NCBI GenBank assembly: GCA_946965045.2
Contig: OX337229.1
Location: forward strand, 2,542,001 to 2,606,000
Direction of reading: 5' to 3'
Origin: Epithemia pelagica
Lineage: Eukaryota > Bacillariophyta > Bacillariophyceae > Surirellales > Surirellaceae
DNA: 64,000 nt
The notes under the pieces were generated by a model. It worked only from the letters and a program-made list of their open reading frames with translations. It made no database searches and was not told the DNA's origin. The position numbers and the translations under genes were made by a program. Shown here piece by piece: positions 41,266-52,477 of the stretch (positions within the stretch are counted from its first letter, which is position 1; every line of letters starts with the position of its first letter).

Positions 41266-42789
41266 ATGAGTACAACGAACAAGAACAACACACCTACCGC
41301 CACCACTGCACAAGGACCGCATCCAGAACGTAACGATACACAGAACCGAGTCCATTCTAACATACCAAGTGACCCTGAGATGGACGATATAGCACATGCC
41401 ATGCCTACAGTGTCCGTGACGCCCAAACATGATGATTCTTTGGATGACAATAGTATAAGCTCGACCACAATCCAGTGGTTTGTCAAACCCGACGATCTGC
41501 GTGAATTTCAAGTGCAATGGTCTATCTACACCATTAATTTGGTCGAGGCCTTGTTTACCACCTTTTTCTTTGACGAAACCAAATTTCCCTTTGTCACCAT
41601 TGCCGTCGTCATGACGTTTTTGCCTCTTTTGGATTCCTTTTGCAAATCTCTTGTGTATGTCACCAATACGCCCTGGGATGATTTTGTCATTGATCTTTTA
41701 TCGGAAGGTGCACAGGCTTGGATTTATCTCTACTTTTGCAATAATTCTCAGCCTGCCAAGGTGTGGATTCCCCTCTTTATGGGACTTCAAATAGCTTTGA
41801 CATGTGTCTTATACAGCGAACTCCTTTGTCCCAGTCGAGGCCATTGTCATAATGATACCAATCAAGACACGGATACTGCCGCCACCACCGTGGAACAAAG
41901 TGCCATTCCTTCTACGGAACGCAGTACGCGGCGTGGGATCCCGCGATCACCGCGGCCTGTGGAGGAATTGGATCGCAAGGCACAATTTACCGTCACCTTT
42001 GTGCACAAGTGTGTGTTGCCCTCGGTACTTGCCGTGTTTCTGGGAGTTGTCCCTATTTTGTACTTTTTTACGCAAGGCAATTCACCCTTTCATGACCTGC
42101 ACTTTCAGCTGGTCTTTGCCACGTATGCCTGGGTGGTGGAAAATGCGCAACGGGTCATTCATGAAGCCCTCTTTGAATTCGTTGTGGAACAATTGGCCGA
42201 GTATTCCAAAAAACAACAAGACGCAGGCCTTGGTACAATCGAACAGGGAGAAAACCAACCTTCCTCGGACACGGACACGGACGAGGAGGGCCCAATGAGA
42301 ATGGCAGAATCAGAAAGGAACAAGAGGATGACCCAAGCGCGCATGTCCTTTTCTTCTTCCATTGCATCAACAACCTCATCATTGCCGTCGCAACCGTCAC
42401 CGCCCTCGGTTTGGTTGTGTACAGGAACGACACGCGAAGATGCCGAATTGGTGGCCATGAGAAAGGGGTGGTTCCCCATTGTCGCGAATGTCATGGCCTA
42501 TGCAGCCATGTTGGTCTATGTATCCATCTTGTCATGGATGTGGTATTTCAATGACGACAACACCCGCGTCTATGACAGGGTTATTACCTTGATGAATATG
42601 GTCACCTGCGGTGTCATTGTCTTGTGCTGTATGTGTCATGGGTGTCTTCAATACATTGCCAGCACGACCGAACCACACGAACATTTTGGTTTGACCTTGT
42701 GCCTTTGTCTGACTTGCACGTTTTGTGTCTGCCTTGTACTGGCTGTCCTGCTTCCAACCATTTTGTTGCTTGGACCAAACAACAATTAA
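41266..42789 (+). CDS. Unrecognised multi-pass membrane protein
   Basis: Single exon, 507 residues from ATG 41266 (MSTTNKNNTPTATT), which follows CACA. A polar N-terminus of about 80 residues is followed by some seven hydrophobic segments: near VEALFTTFFFDE, IAVVMTFLPLLDSF, WIPLFMGLQIALTCVLY, CVLPSVLAVFLGVVPILYFF, MAYAAMLVYVSILSWMWYF, MVTCGVIVLCCMCHG and LCLTCTFCVCLVLAVLLPT. An acidic, Ser-rich loop of about 90 residues separates the first and last groups. No transporter, channel or enzyme motif was recognised, so only a membrane location can be inferred. It is convergent with the next gene, 311 bp away, and that gap shows nothing. Confidence 0.65.
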   Translation: MSTTNKNNTPTATTAQGPHPERNDTQNRVHSNIPSDPEMDDIAHAMPTVSVTPKHDDSLDDNSISSTTIQWFVKPDDLREFQVQWSIYTINLVEALFTTFFFDETKFPFVTIAVVMTFLPLLDSFCKSLVYVTNTPWDDFVIDLLSEGAQAWIYLYFCNNSQPAKVWIPLFMGLQIALTCVLYSELLCPSRGHCHNDTNQDTDTAATTVEQSAIPSTERSTRRGIPRSPRPVEELDRKAQFTVTFVHKCVLPSVLAVFLGVVPILYFFTQGNSPFHDLHFQLVFATYAWVVENAQRVIHEALFEFVVEQLAEYSKKQQDAGLGTIEQGENQPSSDTDTDEEGPMRMAESERNKRMTQARMSFSSSIASTTSSLPSQPSPPSVWLCTGTTREDAELVAMRKGWFPIVANVMAYAAMLVYVSILSWMWYFNDDNTRVYDRVITLMNMVTCGVIVLCCMCHGCLQYIASTTEPHEHFGLTLCLCLTCTFCVCLVLAVLLPTILLLGPNNN

Positions 42790-43100
42790 GAACTGTAGTA
42801 GCGCTATTGCAGAATTTATGAACCTCCTTATAGTTCTTGTTGAGGTATGACTGAATTGTTGAGACAGGGTCGTTTATGGAGTAGCTGTTTGCCATGCCAA
42901 GTCCACGGTTGGAAACATACAACAACCAGCGCCAAAAAAATGGACGTATCGTTTGACCCTCAATCGCCGAGTCCTGGTCTGGTTCGTCTCGGCCGAGCGG
43001 GTTCTGCGACGAAAGACTCCACAGGTTCAGGGTTCCAATTCGTTCTCACCAGACCAGGGTCGACACTGCCAAATCGTCCAACTCTCTTCTTTGGCAATCA

Positions 43101-45464
43101 CTACGACACCTGTTTCTCGTGTGGTTGTTGCTTGCCCTTTGGTTCATCCAGTGTTTGATCGTGTACCAATCGATGGGCAATAGACAACAATGCCGTCGTG
43201 GCCGTCCACTTGGTCGTCGTCGTTGTAGTCGTAGTACGGTCCGTGGATGGAACGGTGGTTGTTCCTCCTTGTCTCTTTGTGTTGTGTTTTTTGGTGGGTG
43301 CCCTCCCCACCACTTGATGAACGACCAAAATACCGCGAGATTCCAGTTCCTGTCGCAAGTCCTCCTCATCCAAGGCACTCCAATCCTCCAACAGTTGCAG
43401 TTCCTCCATGGTTTTATTATCGTTGTCGTCTGGTTCCTTGTCGTGTTCCTCCGGTTCCATTCCGTCCGTGTTGTCGTCTTCTTTTTCTTGTTGTTGTTTG
43501 ATCGCGTCCAGCAGGGGCGCACTGTTGGATGATGATGATTGTCTCCACCATGCCTGTGCCAATCCTTCCCATCGTCCCAACGCTCGACCTTTTTCAAATG
43601 CCGTTCCAGCCGAATGACGCAACGAAGTCCGAATCAAACGTTCCTGAACCAGAGGCAAGACTTGATTTCTCAAGACAATCTCCAAGACAGTTTCTTGTTG
43701 TCGTTGTTGTCGCGTTTGTGCGGGAATCGTGGACGATTCGTTCGTCGTCGTCCAGGGAGTCGTGTCGTCGTACAAGAGAAAGAGTGGGACATTGTGCTGT
43801 TTGCACAAGGCCTTTAACCATCGAAGGGCTTGACGTTCCCGTTGGAGATGGACCCCATTGGCAATGACGGCATGAGGTTTGTGAGAGGCTCGGTTGTTGG
43901 GGCCTTGACCATCCAAGCCGTCTCGGTTCGTCGTCGTACTAGTACTACTTCCCAAGAGTCCAAACCACAGAGTATCCATCCAGGACGACGATTGTTGTCG
44001 TCCCATGGGTGGAATGGTCGATTGAAAGACACGACGAGTCGCAGTGGGCGTCATCCACCCAAACACCAAACGGTTCCACCACGACGGTTGCGGTACAGCC
44101 TCCAATTCGGCCCCAAACCCCACTTGTCCCGAGATTCGCAACATCATTTCTTCTTTCCACGCATACTGATGCCAGGGTGCCTCGAGAATCAACTTATCCA
44201 GATCCTCTTCGTCGCTTGGGTCGTCATTGTCATTGTCTCGATTCTCGGTCGGGTTGCTAGAACCATCACCACCAGCAGTCGTGGAAGTCAATCCCTGGTA
44301 GTACTTGTCGGAATTGTAATGAAAGCGTCCATATTCATGAGTTCGTCGCAAATTGTAGGGATTGAGACGAGCCGTACTGGCCTCCAAGAGTTGCAATCCC
44401 ACTTTTCCCGTCGATGGATGGACGCATTGATACATGGCTTGAATCCACGCCTTTTGTTCGACCGTCACATGTCCCACCACCATGGGTGGTGGTTTCTTCT
44501 TCTTCTTGTCCTGGGAAGACTGTCGATTCAAAGAGGATGCTGGCGCTGCGTGACGATTGGAGGTGGAAAAGGGACGAATCCGAACGTGCTGCTTGGACGA
44601 CGATTCTTGTTCTTCCAAGAGAACGGGAACTTGTTTGGAGGGGCACAGGTCGGCCACACTGTAATTGCGAGAAGTCATCCATTGGCAGGAGGATGGAGGA
44701 TCGACGTGGTCCAGAATTTGGGGGAACAAATCCACGGTAATCAGTCGCAGGGTATCAGGAATGCCCGGTGGTCGAGGCGAGGTTGTCGTAGCAGTACTGG
44801 CAGTCGCGGGTTCCTCCAAGTACCGCAAACAGGGTTGTTGCGCCAAGCGTTCCATGAAATCGACTGGCAAACTCCGGCGCCGTGTCGTGACGGAGTCCTC
44901 GTCCTCCTCGTCGTCGTTTGCGTTGGGATTGTCTTGATACGACGACGGCAAGAGTGTTTCTTTCCACGTTCGACGAGATCGGGCCGCCGCAGAGGAGGAG
45001 GAGGAGGAAGACGTGGCCGCATCCAACAAGGTGGTGGCGGTGGTCGTCCACCGAGTCCATACGACACCCAAATGATTCCTGCCATGGCCGTCCTCCTCCG
45101 TCAAATGAGAAAGAACCATGGCCGTTCCTCCCACGAGCGCCGCCAAGGTGACTCCCAGGACCGTCTTACTCATTGTCACTCTTGTCGTCTTGGTCATTTG
45201 TGTGGGTACGAGACTCCATGGACGCCGCCAAATCGAAGTAGCTGCAGTCGTTTTGTGAAAGGTTCTCCGACCGGTCGTCCTTGGTGCTCTTCCAATGGGG
45301 TTCGTGTCCCCCCAAACAACACATCCACCACCGCAGTATCTTATCCTCGCCACACGAATTGAGCTTACCATGGTTTTTATTGTTCTTGTCTTCCAAGGCC
45401 TAGAGTAGGACCGACGACCACAACAACACAAATTGTTTCTGTTTTGTTGTTGTGAAGATGTCAT
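43101..45464 (-). CDS. Unrecognised large protein with mitochondrial-type N-terminus
   Basis: Single exon. From ATG 45464 (MTSSQQQNRNNL) about 787 residues; the open frame extends to 45512. The N-terminal 90 residues are Arg/Ser/Thr-rich with few acidic residues, and one hydrophobic stretch (VLGVTLAALVGGTAMVL) follows. This fits a mitochondrial inner-membrane anchor. The rest is polar with poly-Ser, acidic and Thr-rich stretches and islands of ordinary sequence (LRLITVDLFPQILDHVD, APWHQYAWKEEMMLRISGQV). Nothing identifies an enzyme. A long plus-strand ORF over the same DNA is an antisense shadow. It is divergent from the Rab-like gene, 106 bp apart. Confidence 0.6.
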   Translation of the reverse strand: MTSSQQQNRNNLCCCGRRSYSRPWKTRTIKTMVSSIRVARIRYCGGGCVVWGDTNPIGRAPRTTGRRTFHKTTAATSIWRRPWSLVPTQMTKTTRVTMSKTVLGVTLAALVGGTAMVLSHLTEEDGHGRNHLGVVWTRWTTTATTLLDAATSSSSSSSAAARSRRTWKETLLPSSYQDNPNANDDEEDEDSVTTRRRSLPVDFMERLAQQPCLRYLEEPATASTATTTSPRPPGIPDTLRLITVDLFPQILDHVDPPSSCQWMTSRNYSVADLCPSKQVPVLLEEQESSSKQHVRIRPFSTSNRHAAPASSLNRQSSQDKKKKKPPPMVVGHVTVEQKAWIQAMYQCVHPSTGKVGLQLLEASTARLNPYNLRRTHEYGRFHYNSDKYYQGLTSTTAGGDGSSNPTENRDNDNDDPSDEEDLDKLILEAPWHQYAWKEEMMLRISGQVGFGAELEAVPQPSWWNRLVFGWMTPTATRRVFQSTIPPMGRQQSSSWMDTLWFGLLGSSTSTTTNRDGLDGQGPNNRASHKPHAVIANGVHLQRERQALRWLKALCKQHNVPLFLLYDDTTPWTTTNESSTIPAQTRQQRQQETVLEIVLRNQVLPLVQERLIRTSLRHSAGTAFEKGRALGRWEGLAQAWWRQSSSSNSAPLLDAIKQQQEKEDDNTDGMEPEEHDKEPDDNDNKTMEELQLLEDWSALDEEDLRQELESRGILVVHQVVGRAPTKKHNTKRQGGTTTVPSTDRTTTTTTTTKWTATTALLSIAHRLVHDQTLDEPKGKQQPHEKQVS

Positions 45465-45570
45465 GGTGCCAACGCCAACAGCGACTGGCAGTTGACACCC
45501 TCTCTGGCCCACGTCAGCGCGAACATCCGGGTCTTAGGAAATCGACTCGGGTCGTTGTTGAGTCGCGTCA

Positions 45571-47329
45571 ATGGTTTTTCGGTTTGGGAAAGACATTGGA
45601 CCATCAACCATGACTACGGCGTGGTCCGAGCATCCTCCTCCTCCTCCTCCAAATGCCGAGGGAACCATACCCTCCTCCTTGGGTTCCCCACATAATGATG
45701 CAGCTTCTTCTTCTTTCCGAATGGAGGTTCCTTCCAAGCCTACTACTACTTTTGTAGGTGCACCACAACCCCTTCCTCAATCACAATCGAGTCGGCGTTG
45801 TGCCAAGGTCCAATGCTTGGTGTTGGGTGCCGCCGGTACGTCTGTTGTCAAGTAGTTTGTTTGGTTTATGTCGTTCTCATTCCGTCCCACACACAACCCT
45901 CCTCTTCATACATGAAACAATCCACGGTCCAACCTACTCCTCTCTCTCTCTTTTTCTCTCCACTTAAATCAACAACAGGAGCCGGCAAAACATCCATTTT
46001 GAGACGGTATTTCTTACGATCCTTTGAAGAGCATTCGAGAGTGGCCACGTTGGGTTCCGACTTTTACATTGGTCGTGTTTCGGTTCCCAATACCGACAAC
46101 AATGACGACAGCAACCACAACAACAACAACAGTACCATGGTCAATTTGCAAATGTGGGATACACCGGGACGAGAACGATTTTATCATCATCCCAAACGAA
46201 AACGTCGATACACGGCCTCCTTGTCGGATCGCTTTTTTCGACAAGCCGATGCCGTCATGCTCGTCTATGACATGACCAGTTCCACCTCCTTTACGCAACT
46301 CTTACGGTACGTGTATATTTGTGTATGTGTCTCGCCATGTGCGTCTGGAGAGTGCGAAAACAAGGAACTTGTGTTGGGTTTTCATGAAATTTGTACTCAC
46401 AGTGCCATGTACGATATCATACGACCCCTGATTCTTCCTCTTCTCCTCGTCGTTGTCGTGTGGTATGCTTGTGGAATTCAAAACATCAACAACAACAACC
46501 ATAACATCATCAGGTGGTACGCCGATGTCTTGGAGATTCGGAAACAAAATTGGTTTCCCGTCTTGATTGTCGGCAACAAACGAGACTTGTTTGTCGCCAA
46601 TCTGCAACGGGCCACCACCTTGGTTCATCATTCTCGTCGGGTACCCCAACGCAATGTCATGGGATTGAAATCCTTTTGCGGACAAGATTTTCGATACGAA
46701 TACAAGGTGGATCCTGGCAACCATGCCTTTCGTTCCAACCACAATCACAACCACAACAATACTACTCCCACGACGACAACGACCAGCACCCACACCGATA
46801 CCACGGCACGTAGTACGACGGAAAATTCCTTTTTTCTCGCCAATCGTGAAAATTGGACCACGGACAATTCCTATTTGGATTCCTTGCTCAATTCCGAAGA
46901 TGCCTCTCATCCCTCGGTTGGTGCGTCCGTCATATGTGGAACTGTGTTGTGCAAATTGGTCGTTGGGCAAATACTCACACTTCGGATTGTCCTTTTTCTC
47001 TGTGTCTCGCTTTGGCTCAATGCTGCTGTTTGGACCCAACAGATATGGTATTGCTTTGGTGCATGCGCAATGGCCTTCAACATATGGAAGTAAGTGCGGC
47101 GACGGGAGAAGGAGTCGACGAGGCAGTCGAATGCATTCTGGGATTGGCACTCGAGGCCCGCCAGAAACGAGAACCATTGTTGGAACCACAACAACAAGCA
47201 GCAGCAACGAAAACGAAGAATGTGGATCGAACCACGCAACAAGAGCTTGATTTTCAAGAACGATATGCCTCCTCTCGAGACGAATCAACGTGTTGTTGCT
47301 TTCGACCCTTGCCGTCGTGGTCCAAATGA
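45571..47329 (+). CDS. Divergent Rab-like small GTPase with long insertions
   Basis: Four exons: 45571-45835, 45979-46306, 46514-46920, 47043-47329. Introns are 143, 207 and 122 nt, all GT-AG; about 428 residues. The P-loop is created by splicing (LGAAG joined to AGKTSILRRYF). Further GTPase boxes: G3 WDTPGRERFYHH, G4 IVGNKRDLFV and G5 EVSAATGEGVDEAV. Long Asn/His/Thr-rich insertions lie within the effector region and between G4 and G5, and a Pro-rich 70-residue N-terminus is added. Gln of the usual DTxGQE is Arg, so GTP hydrolysis may be slow. CCC sits 9 residues before the end, not in a standard prenylation box. Trafficking is the family role. ATG 45610 is an alternative start. Confidence 0.8.
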
Positions 47330-47811
47330 CAAACGACCAGGACAACGCGTTTTGCCGTTCGTTTGGCGTAGCTTGTGTAGCTGTAGCACAACTTGTTGGA
47401 GTGTTGTTATCGGTATTCGACTTGGAACCACACTGTGGTCATTTCCGAACGCTCAAGACATTTGGGAGTATCATCTGGTACAATGTTTACACTCTGCGTT
47501 GTCTCTAGGTCTCACACGGATGGTTTTACGAAAGCTTCCTTTTCTCTGTGGACCTTGTTGTTGGTATTCTTTCTGTATATGCACATTGTGCCTGCCGAGG
47601 ATCGATCACGGTCATAAACATCCTGGAGCTTGGATTTGGGAGATCTAATCAAAAGGCACAAGGCCATCGACAATTTCGAAACTGTCCACAAAGAGCAAAA
47701 CGATTGTTAACTCTTGGTAGTCATTTCTAACGAATGGTTATGATTGCTTCTTATCTGGTGTTGCATTAGAACTGTTGGACCATGAACTACGAAACTAGCA
47801 TGTATCAGATT
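47330..47811. other. Convergent intergenic region
   Basis: About 480 bp between the stops of the Rab-like gene and the 1,179-residue gene. Short ORFs here are extensions of shadow frames. Nothing else was seen. Confidence 0.4.
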
Positions 47812-50800
47812 CTAAAATTCGGAAATAAAGAGAGAGGGAAAGGCCTTGGCCAAACGATCCTCTTGTTCGGAGTCGGACAAGAGAGCATTACAAGCTTGTC
47901 CGTGGATGGTTGATCCAATGAGCAAGGCTGATCGTTCCACTTTTTCAATAGGGTTGATATTATCTTGAATGACGGATCCCATGACATCGTTTTCAAAGCA
48001 GTGCGAAACCGCCACAATGACATGCAATTCGGCGCTGGCAATGGGAAGCGTGCCACTACGACTGAGTGCGTCCAACAAATCAAAGGCCTTTTGAGTTTCT
48101 TGGTCCACAGCAGCGGGATTCAATTCCGTCGACTGGGGCGGTACCAACAGATTGGCTTGTCGACGACGTGTCCATTTCGAACCAGTGGTCAATACCGTGG
48201 ACCGAAGAGCATGGTCCGTATCGTACTTGTCCAGTTTCTCGTCCAGCAAATGTGGCAGCAAGGTAAAATCTTCCACCACGGACATGGAAGTCGACGTTGT
48301 GGTGGTGGTTCCCATGGATTTTTGGGGTGACCGCGTGGGACTCGTGGGGATATTGGCATTCTCCCTCACTGGTGCCGATGATTGTGTGACTGACATGGCA
48401 TACATTTGTTTGGCTGAAGACATGGGTGGTGAGGCAGGCATGGCAGCCGGGGTGACTGAAGAATGTGCCGTTTCGATCAATGCTCGACGCCTCATCAACG
48501 GTTTGGATTTCTGTTTCATTGGTCCCTTGGTCATTTTTCGTACAGTACTGCGTGAACTCATGGAGGCTTGACCCACCAGGGAGGATGTCAGTGTGACTTG
48601 GTCGTCGAATGTATCAGTTTCTTCCGTGATATCATTCGACTCCGTTTTGCCATCATTTGACGTTTCCTTGTCGGCCAAATGCTTCATTTCACTACGCATC
48701 TCTGCCTTGCGTTCTTCTTCGACAAACTGTTTTTCCTTTTCGGCTTCAATGACGGTCACCACACTCTTGACATGAGCCTTGACCGCCGCCAGTTTACGCG
48801 CAGCGTTTCTTTGGTGGTGAACACGGGGTGATGGCGCTTCACCATCCGCCTCTTGTAGTACTTCGTCATCCATTTCTGCTTCTTCCTCATCGTAGGACAG
48901 CAAATCGCTGGGAATTTGGTATTCGACAAAGAGGGACATGAGGTCTTGAGTCAATTGAATTTCCTTGGTCAGAGACTTGGGAGGCAATCCAAGCAACTCT
49001 TCTAATTGCGGTTTGAGTTGGATAATGCAGATACCAAAGACGGACGATTCCAACTGCATTCCTCGAAAGGCACGACAAAAGGCTTGTTGTTCCGGTGACA
49101 AGGAGGCGACGGCATCCTTGAATTCCTGCGAGCTGGGCAAGACTTGGGTCAACAATGGAATAATGACTTCATCCTTGTTTTGCAACACAATGGCAGCCTT
49201 GGGTTCCAAGGTATCGGGACCGGCCATGCTTCCAATGACCAACAAAAAGTTGGAAAATTGTTGAGCACGGGCCACTAATTGATATTCGGCATGCCCCGCG
49301 TCAAGATCCGTGGCTTGTTCGTCCTTGTCGAATTGATGCTGCATCCATCCATGCAAATATCGATCCCCCGTGAGTTCGATGGATGTGGTGGCGTTAATGG
49401 GCATGTATATGGACGGCATGTGTTTGCCACCTGGAATGTGTCGCACCATGGTGTGAATCGAGGGATTGCCCTTGGTGGCCAAGGCGGAAGGAGAAGAGGG
49501 CAACCAAGTGGATTCAATGGTAACCATTCCATCGGGGTATTGGTTCGGTCGCCGAACGGCATAGGTAAAGGGTTTGGGAGCATAGGCGGGTGCCAACAAT
49601 TTTTTGCTCAAGTGAAATTTTAAAAAGGCATCCAGGTCGGTCGCATGGACTTCTCTTCCAATGGCTTGGACCAATTGTTGACGCAGCATGTGTTCAATGC
49701 TGTTCATCCCATTTTGATAATGTTCAATCAAATCCAACCAGTGCGTACAAAGGAGCAAAATCTGGGCTTCCGCTTGGGAGGCGAGTTTGGCCACTTGACG
49801 CGGTGGAAAGACGCGAGCAATCTGATGAAAGGCTTGTTGAATAGATTGCGTTTGACCCTGCAACAAGGCATTGGCATCCGGTAAGGCCAGAACCTTGCCT
49901 TCCAAAAAGAGGGGAAGAGTGGGTACAAAGACATCTTCGACACTGACTCGACTCAAACGAGGACCACCAAGGGCACCCGTCGTTGCGGAAGCCGATCCGG
50001 TCGAGTTGGAGGAGGTATTGCGTTTGAGATTGGCCTTTTTAATGGTCAAGGAGGGTGGCAAGCCATCGGAAGGATTGAGTGGTTCCACACGGTAGCGATC
50101 GGCCGAGGACAAATATTCCTTGACCACCACAAACTTGTGATTAAAGGAAGGCTCTTTTTCCAAACCCACCATTTGACATTTGGTATTAACTTCGAATCGG
50201 GCCGCAGTATTGGAATTGGGAGAGGCAGAAGAGTCCGGTGTGAGTTTGGCCGGATTGTGTTTGGCCAAAATTTCTTTTTCCAATCGATCCAAAAAGAAAT
50301 TCAAGACCGACAACATCCAATGGACTAGAGACTGATGAAATTCATTGGCAATTTGAATATCTTGATTGCGTCGTGGTGTCCGACAGGATGGCACAGTACG
50401 GTTAATGGTAAATTGCGAAACCACGACAACGGCTTCTTCCATATCGGGAGCATTGTTACCAGTACTAGTATCCTTGTTGTCGGTAGGGACCGTCGTTTGA
50501 GAAGCAATGGAAGCGTTTGTCGACACGGCTTCCGGTGCAGCTTTCTCTTCTTCCTTCTTGTTGGTCGGCATGAGAGCGGTTGTGGGATTCAAGGTTTGGA
50601 GCAGCCACGTTAAGGACACTTCGGTGGCCGGATGAATGGTCTTTTCGACAATGGGAGGAATGGGTTTGTTGGTTTGTTGTGGTTTTCCTCCACGAGGTGC
50701 TGCATGTGCCGCTTGTCCACCCGACGTGATGAGAATGGTACTGGCATGTCGCGATTGCAATTCCAGAAAGTGTCCTTCCCGAGTGGGAGAGGATCCCTTG

Positions 50801-51351
50801 TAAATCACAAGTTTGTACGAGACGTAGACTTTCCAATGATATTCCTTGATTTTGTTCACGACTCGCTGCGTTTGTTGTGTTTGTTGTTGGTGCTGCTGTT
50901 TCGCACTGCTGGATCCAAAAAAAGAAGACGGTGCCGTCGTGACAGGCGGTGGTCGATCATTGATCACTTCCACCGCACCGCTCGTGGTGGTCGTCGTCGT
51001 ACTGGTGGTGCTTCCCACCTCCACCTCTTGTTCCTTGAGAAAGGAACACCCATCTTCGGCTTGAAATTGCAGCGTCACAGTTTCGTGTTGGTCGTGTACC
51101 CATTGCAACAAGGTCTGCAACTGCCCCTGTGTCAAACCCAAATGCTCCAAGACAGTCAACTGAGCCGCCACACTTGTGTTGGTAAGAAATTCCGCCAAGG
51201 CATACTTATCTTGATAGTCCTTGTGTTCAAAATCGTCCGAGGCCAACCGAACATGCTTTTCCGTTCCCAAAATCGCATGGACCTTGCGCAAGGCCTTTTC
51301 CACTGCAACGTGAAACAAACGTGACAAGGCAAAAGAGAGCAAGTAGTCCAA
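47812..51351 (-). CDS. Large unrecognised protein (1,179 aa)
   Basis: Single intronless frame from ATG 51351 (MDYLLSFALSRLFHVAVEK). The N-terminal 110 residues are helical. A Thr/Gln-rich linker and a long globular region follow, the latter with RNQDIQIANEFHQSLVHWML, FHQIARVFPPRQVAKLAS and HMPSIYMPINATTSIELTGD. Next come an acidic/basic coiled stretch near residues 840-930 (AHVKSVVTVIEAEKEKQF, EERKAEMRSEMKHLADK) and a Ser/Thr-rich tail. No catalytic motif or named domain was identified. The hydrophobic N-terminus is not a clear signal peptide. Good coding quality across 3.5 kb makes the gene itself safe; its function is open. Confidence 0.72.
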   Translation of the reverse strand: MDYLLSFALSRLFHVAVEKALRKVHAILGTEKHVRLASDDFEHKDYQDKYALAEFLTNTSVAAQLTVLEHLGLTQGQLQTLLQWVHDQHETVTLQFQAEDGCSFLKEQEVEVGSTTSTTTTTTSGAVEVINDRPPPVTTAPSSFFGSSSAKQQHQQQTQQTQRVVNKIKEYHWKVYVSYKLVIYKGSSPTREGHFLELQSRHASTILITSGGQAAHAAPRGGKPQQTNKPIPPIVEKTIHPATEVSLTWLLQTLNPTTALMPTNKKEEEKAAPEAVSTNASIASQTTVPTDNKDTSTGNNAPDMEEAVVVVSQFTINRTVPSCRTPRRNQDIQIANEFHQSLVHWMLSVLNFFLDRLEKEILAKHNPAKLTPDSSASPNSNTAARFEVNTKCQMVGLEKEPSFNHKFVVVKEYLSSADRYRVEPLNPSDGLPPSLTIKKANLKRNTSSNSTGSASATTGALGGPRLSRVSVEDVFVPTLPLFLEGKVLALPDANALLQGQTQSIQQAFHQIARVFPPRQVAKLASQAEAQILLLCTHWLDLIEHYQNGMNSIEHMLRQQLVQAIGREVHATDLDAFLKFHLSKKLLAPAYAPKPFTYAVRRPNQYPDGMVTIESTWLPSSPSALATKGNPSIHTMVRHIPGGKHMPSIYMPINATTSIELTGDRYLHGWMQHQFDKDEQATDLDAGHAEYQLVARAQQFSNFLLVIGSMAGPDTLEPKAAIVLQNKDEVIIPLLTQVLPSSQEFKDAVASLSPEQQAFCRAFRGMQLESSVFGICIIQLKPQLEELLGLPPKSLTKEIQLTQDLMSLFVEYQIPSDLLSYDEEEAEMDDEVLQEADGEAPSPRVHHQRNAARKLAAVKAHVKSVVTVIEAEKEKQFVEEERKAEMRSEMKHLADKETSNDGKTESNDITEETDTFDDQVTLTSSLVGQASMSSRSTVRKMTKGPMKQKSKPLMRRRALIETAHSSVTPAAMPASPPMSSAKQMYAMSVTQSSAPVRENANIPTSPTRSPQKSMGTTTTTSTSMSVVEDFTLLPHLLDEKLDKYDTDHALRSTVLTTGSKWTRRRQANLLVPPQSTELNPAAVDQETQKAFDLLDALSRSGTLPIASAELHVIVAVSHCFENDVMGSVIQDNINPIEKVERSALLIGSTIHGQACNALLSDSEQEDRLAKAFPSLFISEF

Positions 51352-52477
51352 TGTGCCACCGTGGTTTAGACAAAATCATTTTTCCATGTTGCAGCCACAA
51401 TGACAATGACATGTGTGTCTTCTCAAATGACATGAACATACCGGAATGACGAAAACTAAACTCATCAAAGTTGGTGTACTTCATGCTTCCAGTCAATCAA
51501 CTTTATATGAAACCTTTTTGCAATGCCCCGATACGACGCAACCAGCAACCACAGTGATCGTATATCTTGGCCTTGCAACGTAGATGAGGAACAATCGTCT
51601 CTCTCGTGGAAATCTCTTTCACTCTGTCACACGACGAATTCTTGCTTCCAACTTTTCCAACCGACACAAAAGTGAGTCTTGGAGCCGAGCGGAGTCGCGC
51701 AAGTAAACTATTGTGATGTTGAAGAGACTGTATGTCGGAAGTAGTTTGGTCGAGTCGGGGTCTCTTTCTATCCTTCACGCCCGGCGGCAGTGGCTGGAGG
51801 GAGCGAGTTCTCACAAATTGAACCATGTGCGTGTGCGCTCACTCTATATCATGGTCTAATCAGGAATCCAAGTATAGCCATCGAGCAAGAACCCTTGCTC
51901 AGGATCCTAGCATTATCTACAAGATCATGGAGTTCTTACCTTACTTTCGAAAAGGTCTCAACCCTGGTGGGTGGTTGCGGTTGCTCACTTCCCGAATTTT
52001 CGCAGAGACACGAGGCCACCGTACGACACAACAGGACACGAGATGTACACCATCTACCGTAGTATATACGCATAACAAACCCATCCTGGATGAAGCATCT
52101 CTCTGCTCGTGCTTGTGTAAATGAGAAATTTTGCAAATGGCACAATTCAACTCCACAACGTGTCGTCCGACACCAAGACAGCGGTTCGTATCAACCCATG
52201 GACAACAATCCCATGCCACAATCCAACTCATCAAGACCATGGGGATGGTAAACTGATCATTCCTAAAAACTGTTCAACTACGGGGATATGTGCTAGCGTT
52301 CTTGGACGATCTATTCTCCAATCATCCTATCCTCGGATCGGAAATAGTGGCCTTGGTGGACACCCACAAGACACTTCACTTGGTGGTCTTTTCTTTGTCT
52401 CGATAAATTCATACCTTCCAGACAACCCTTGCTCGCTAGTGTTCCACGCTAGGTTCCTTCACATATTTCTTCTCTTG
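51352..52477. other. Intergenic, possible small minus-strand gene
   Basis: 1.1 kb with no firm gene. A minus-strand ORF at 51503-51826 (107 codons) lacks family resemblance. In a neighbouring frame, ending at TGA 51619-51621, a short stretch reads LRDSARLQDSLLCRLEKLEA, preceded by an acceptor-like CACAATAG. That could be the last exon of a small coiled-coil protein. Confidence 0.3.

Noticed and set aside
43830-45362. 510-codon plus-strand ORF
   Set aside because: Antisense to the 787-residue minus-strand gene. Its Arg/Gly/Ser-rich product is the expected shadow of a Ser/Thr/Pro-rich protein.
46302-47345. 347-codon minus-strand ORF
   Set aside because: Antisense to exons and introns of the Rab-like gene; no coding pattern of its own.
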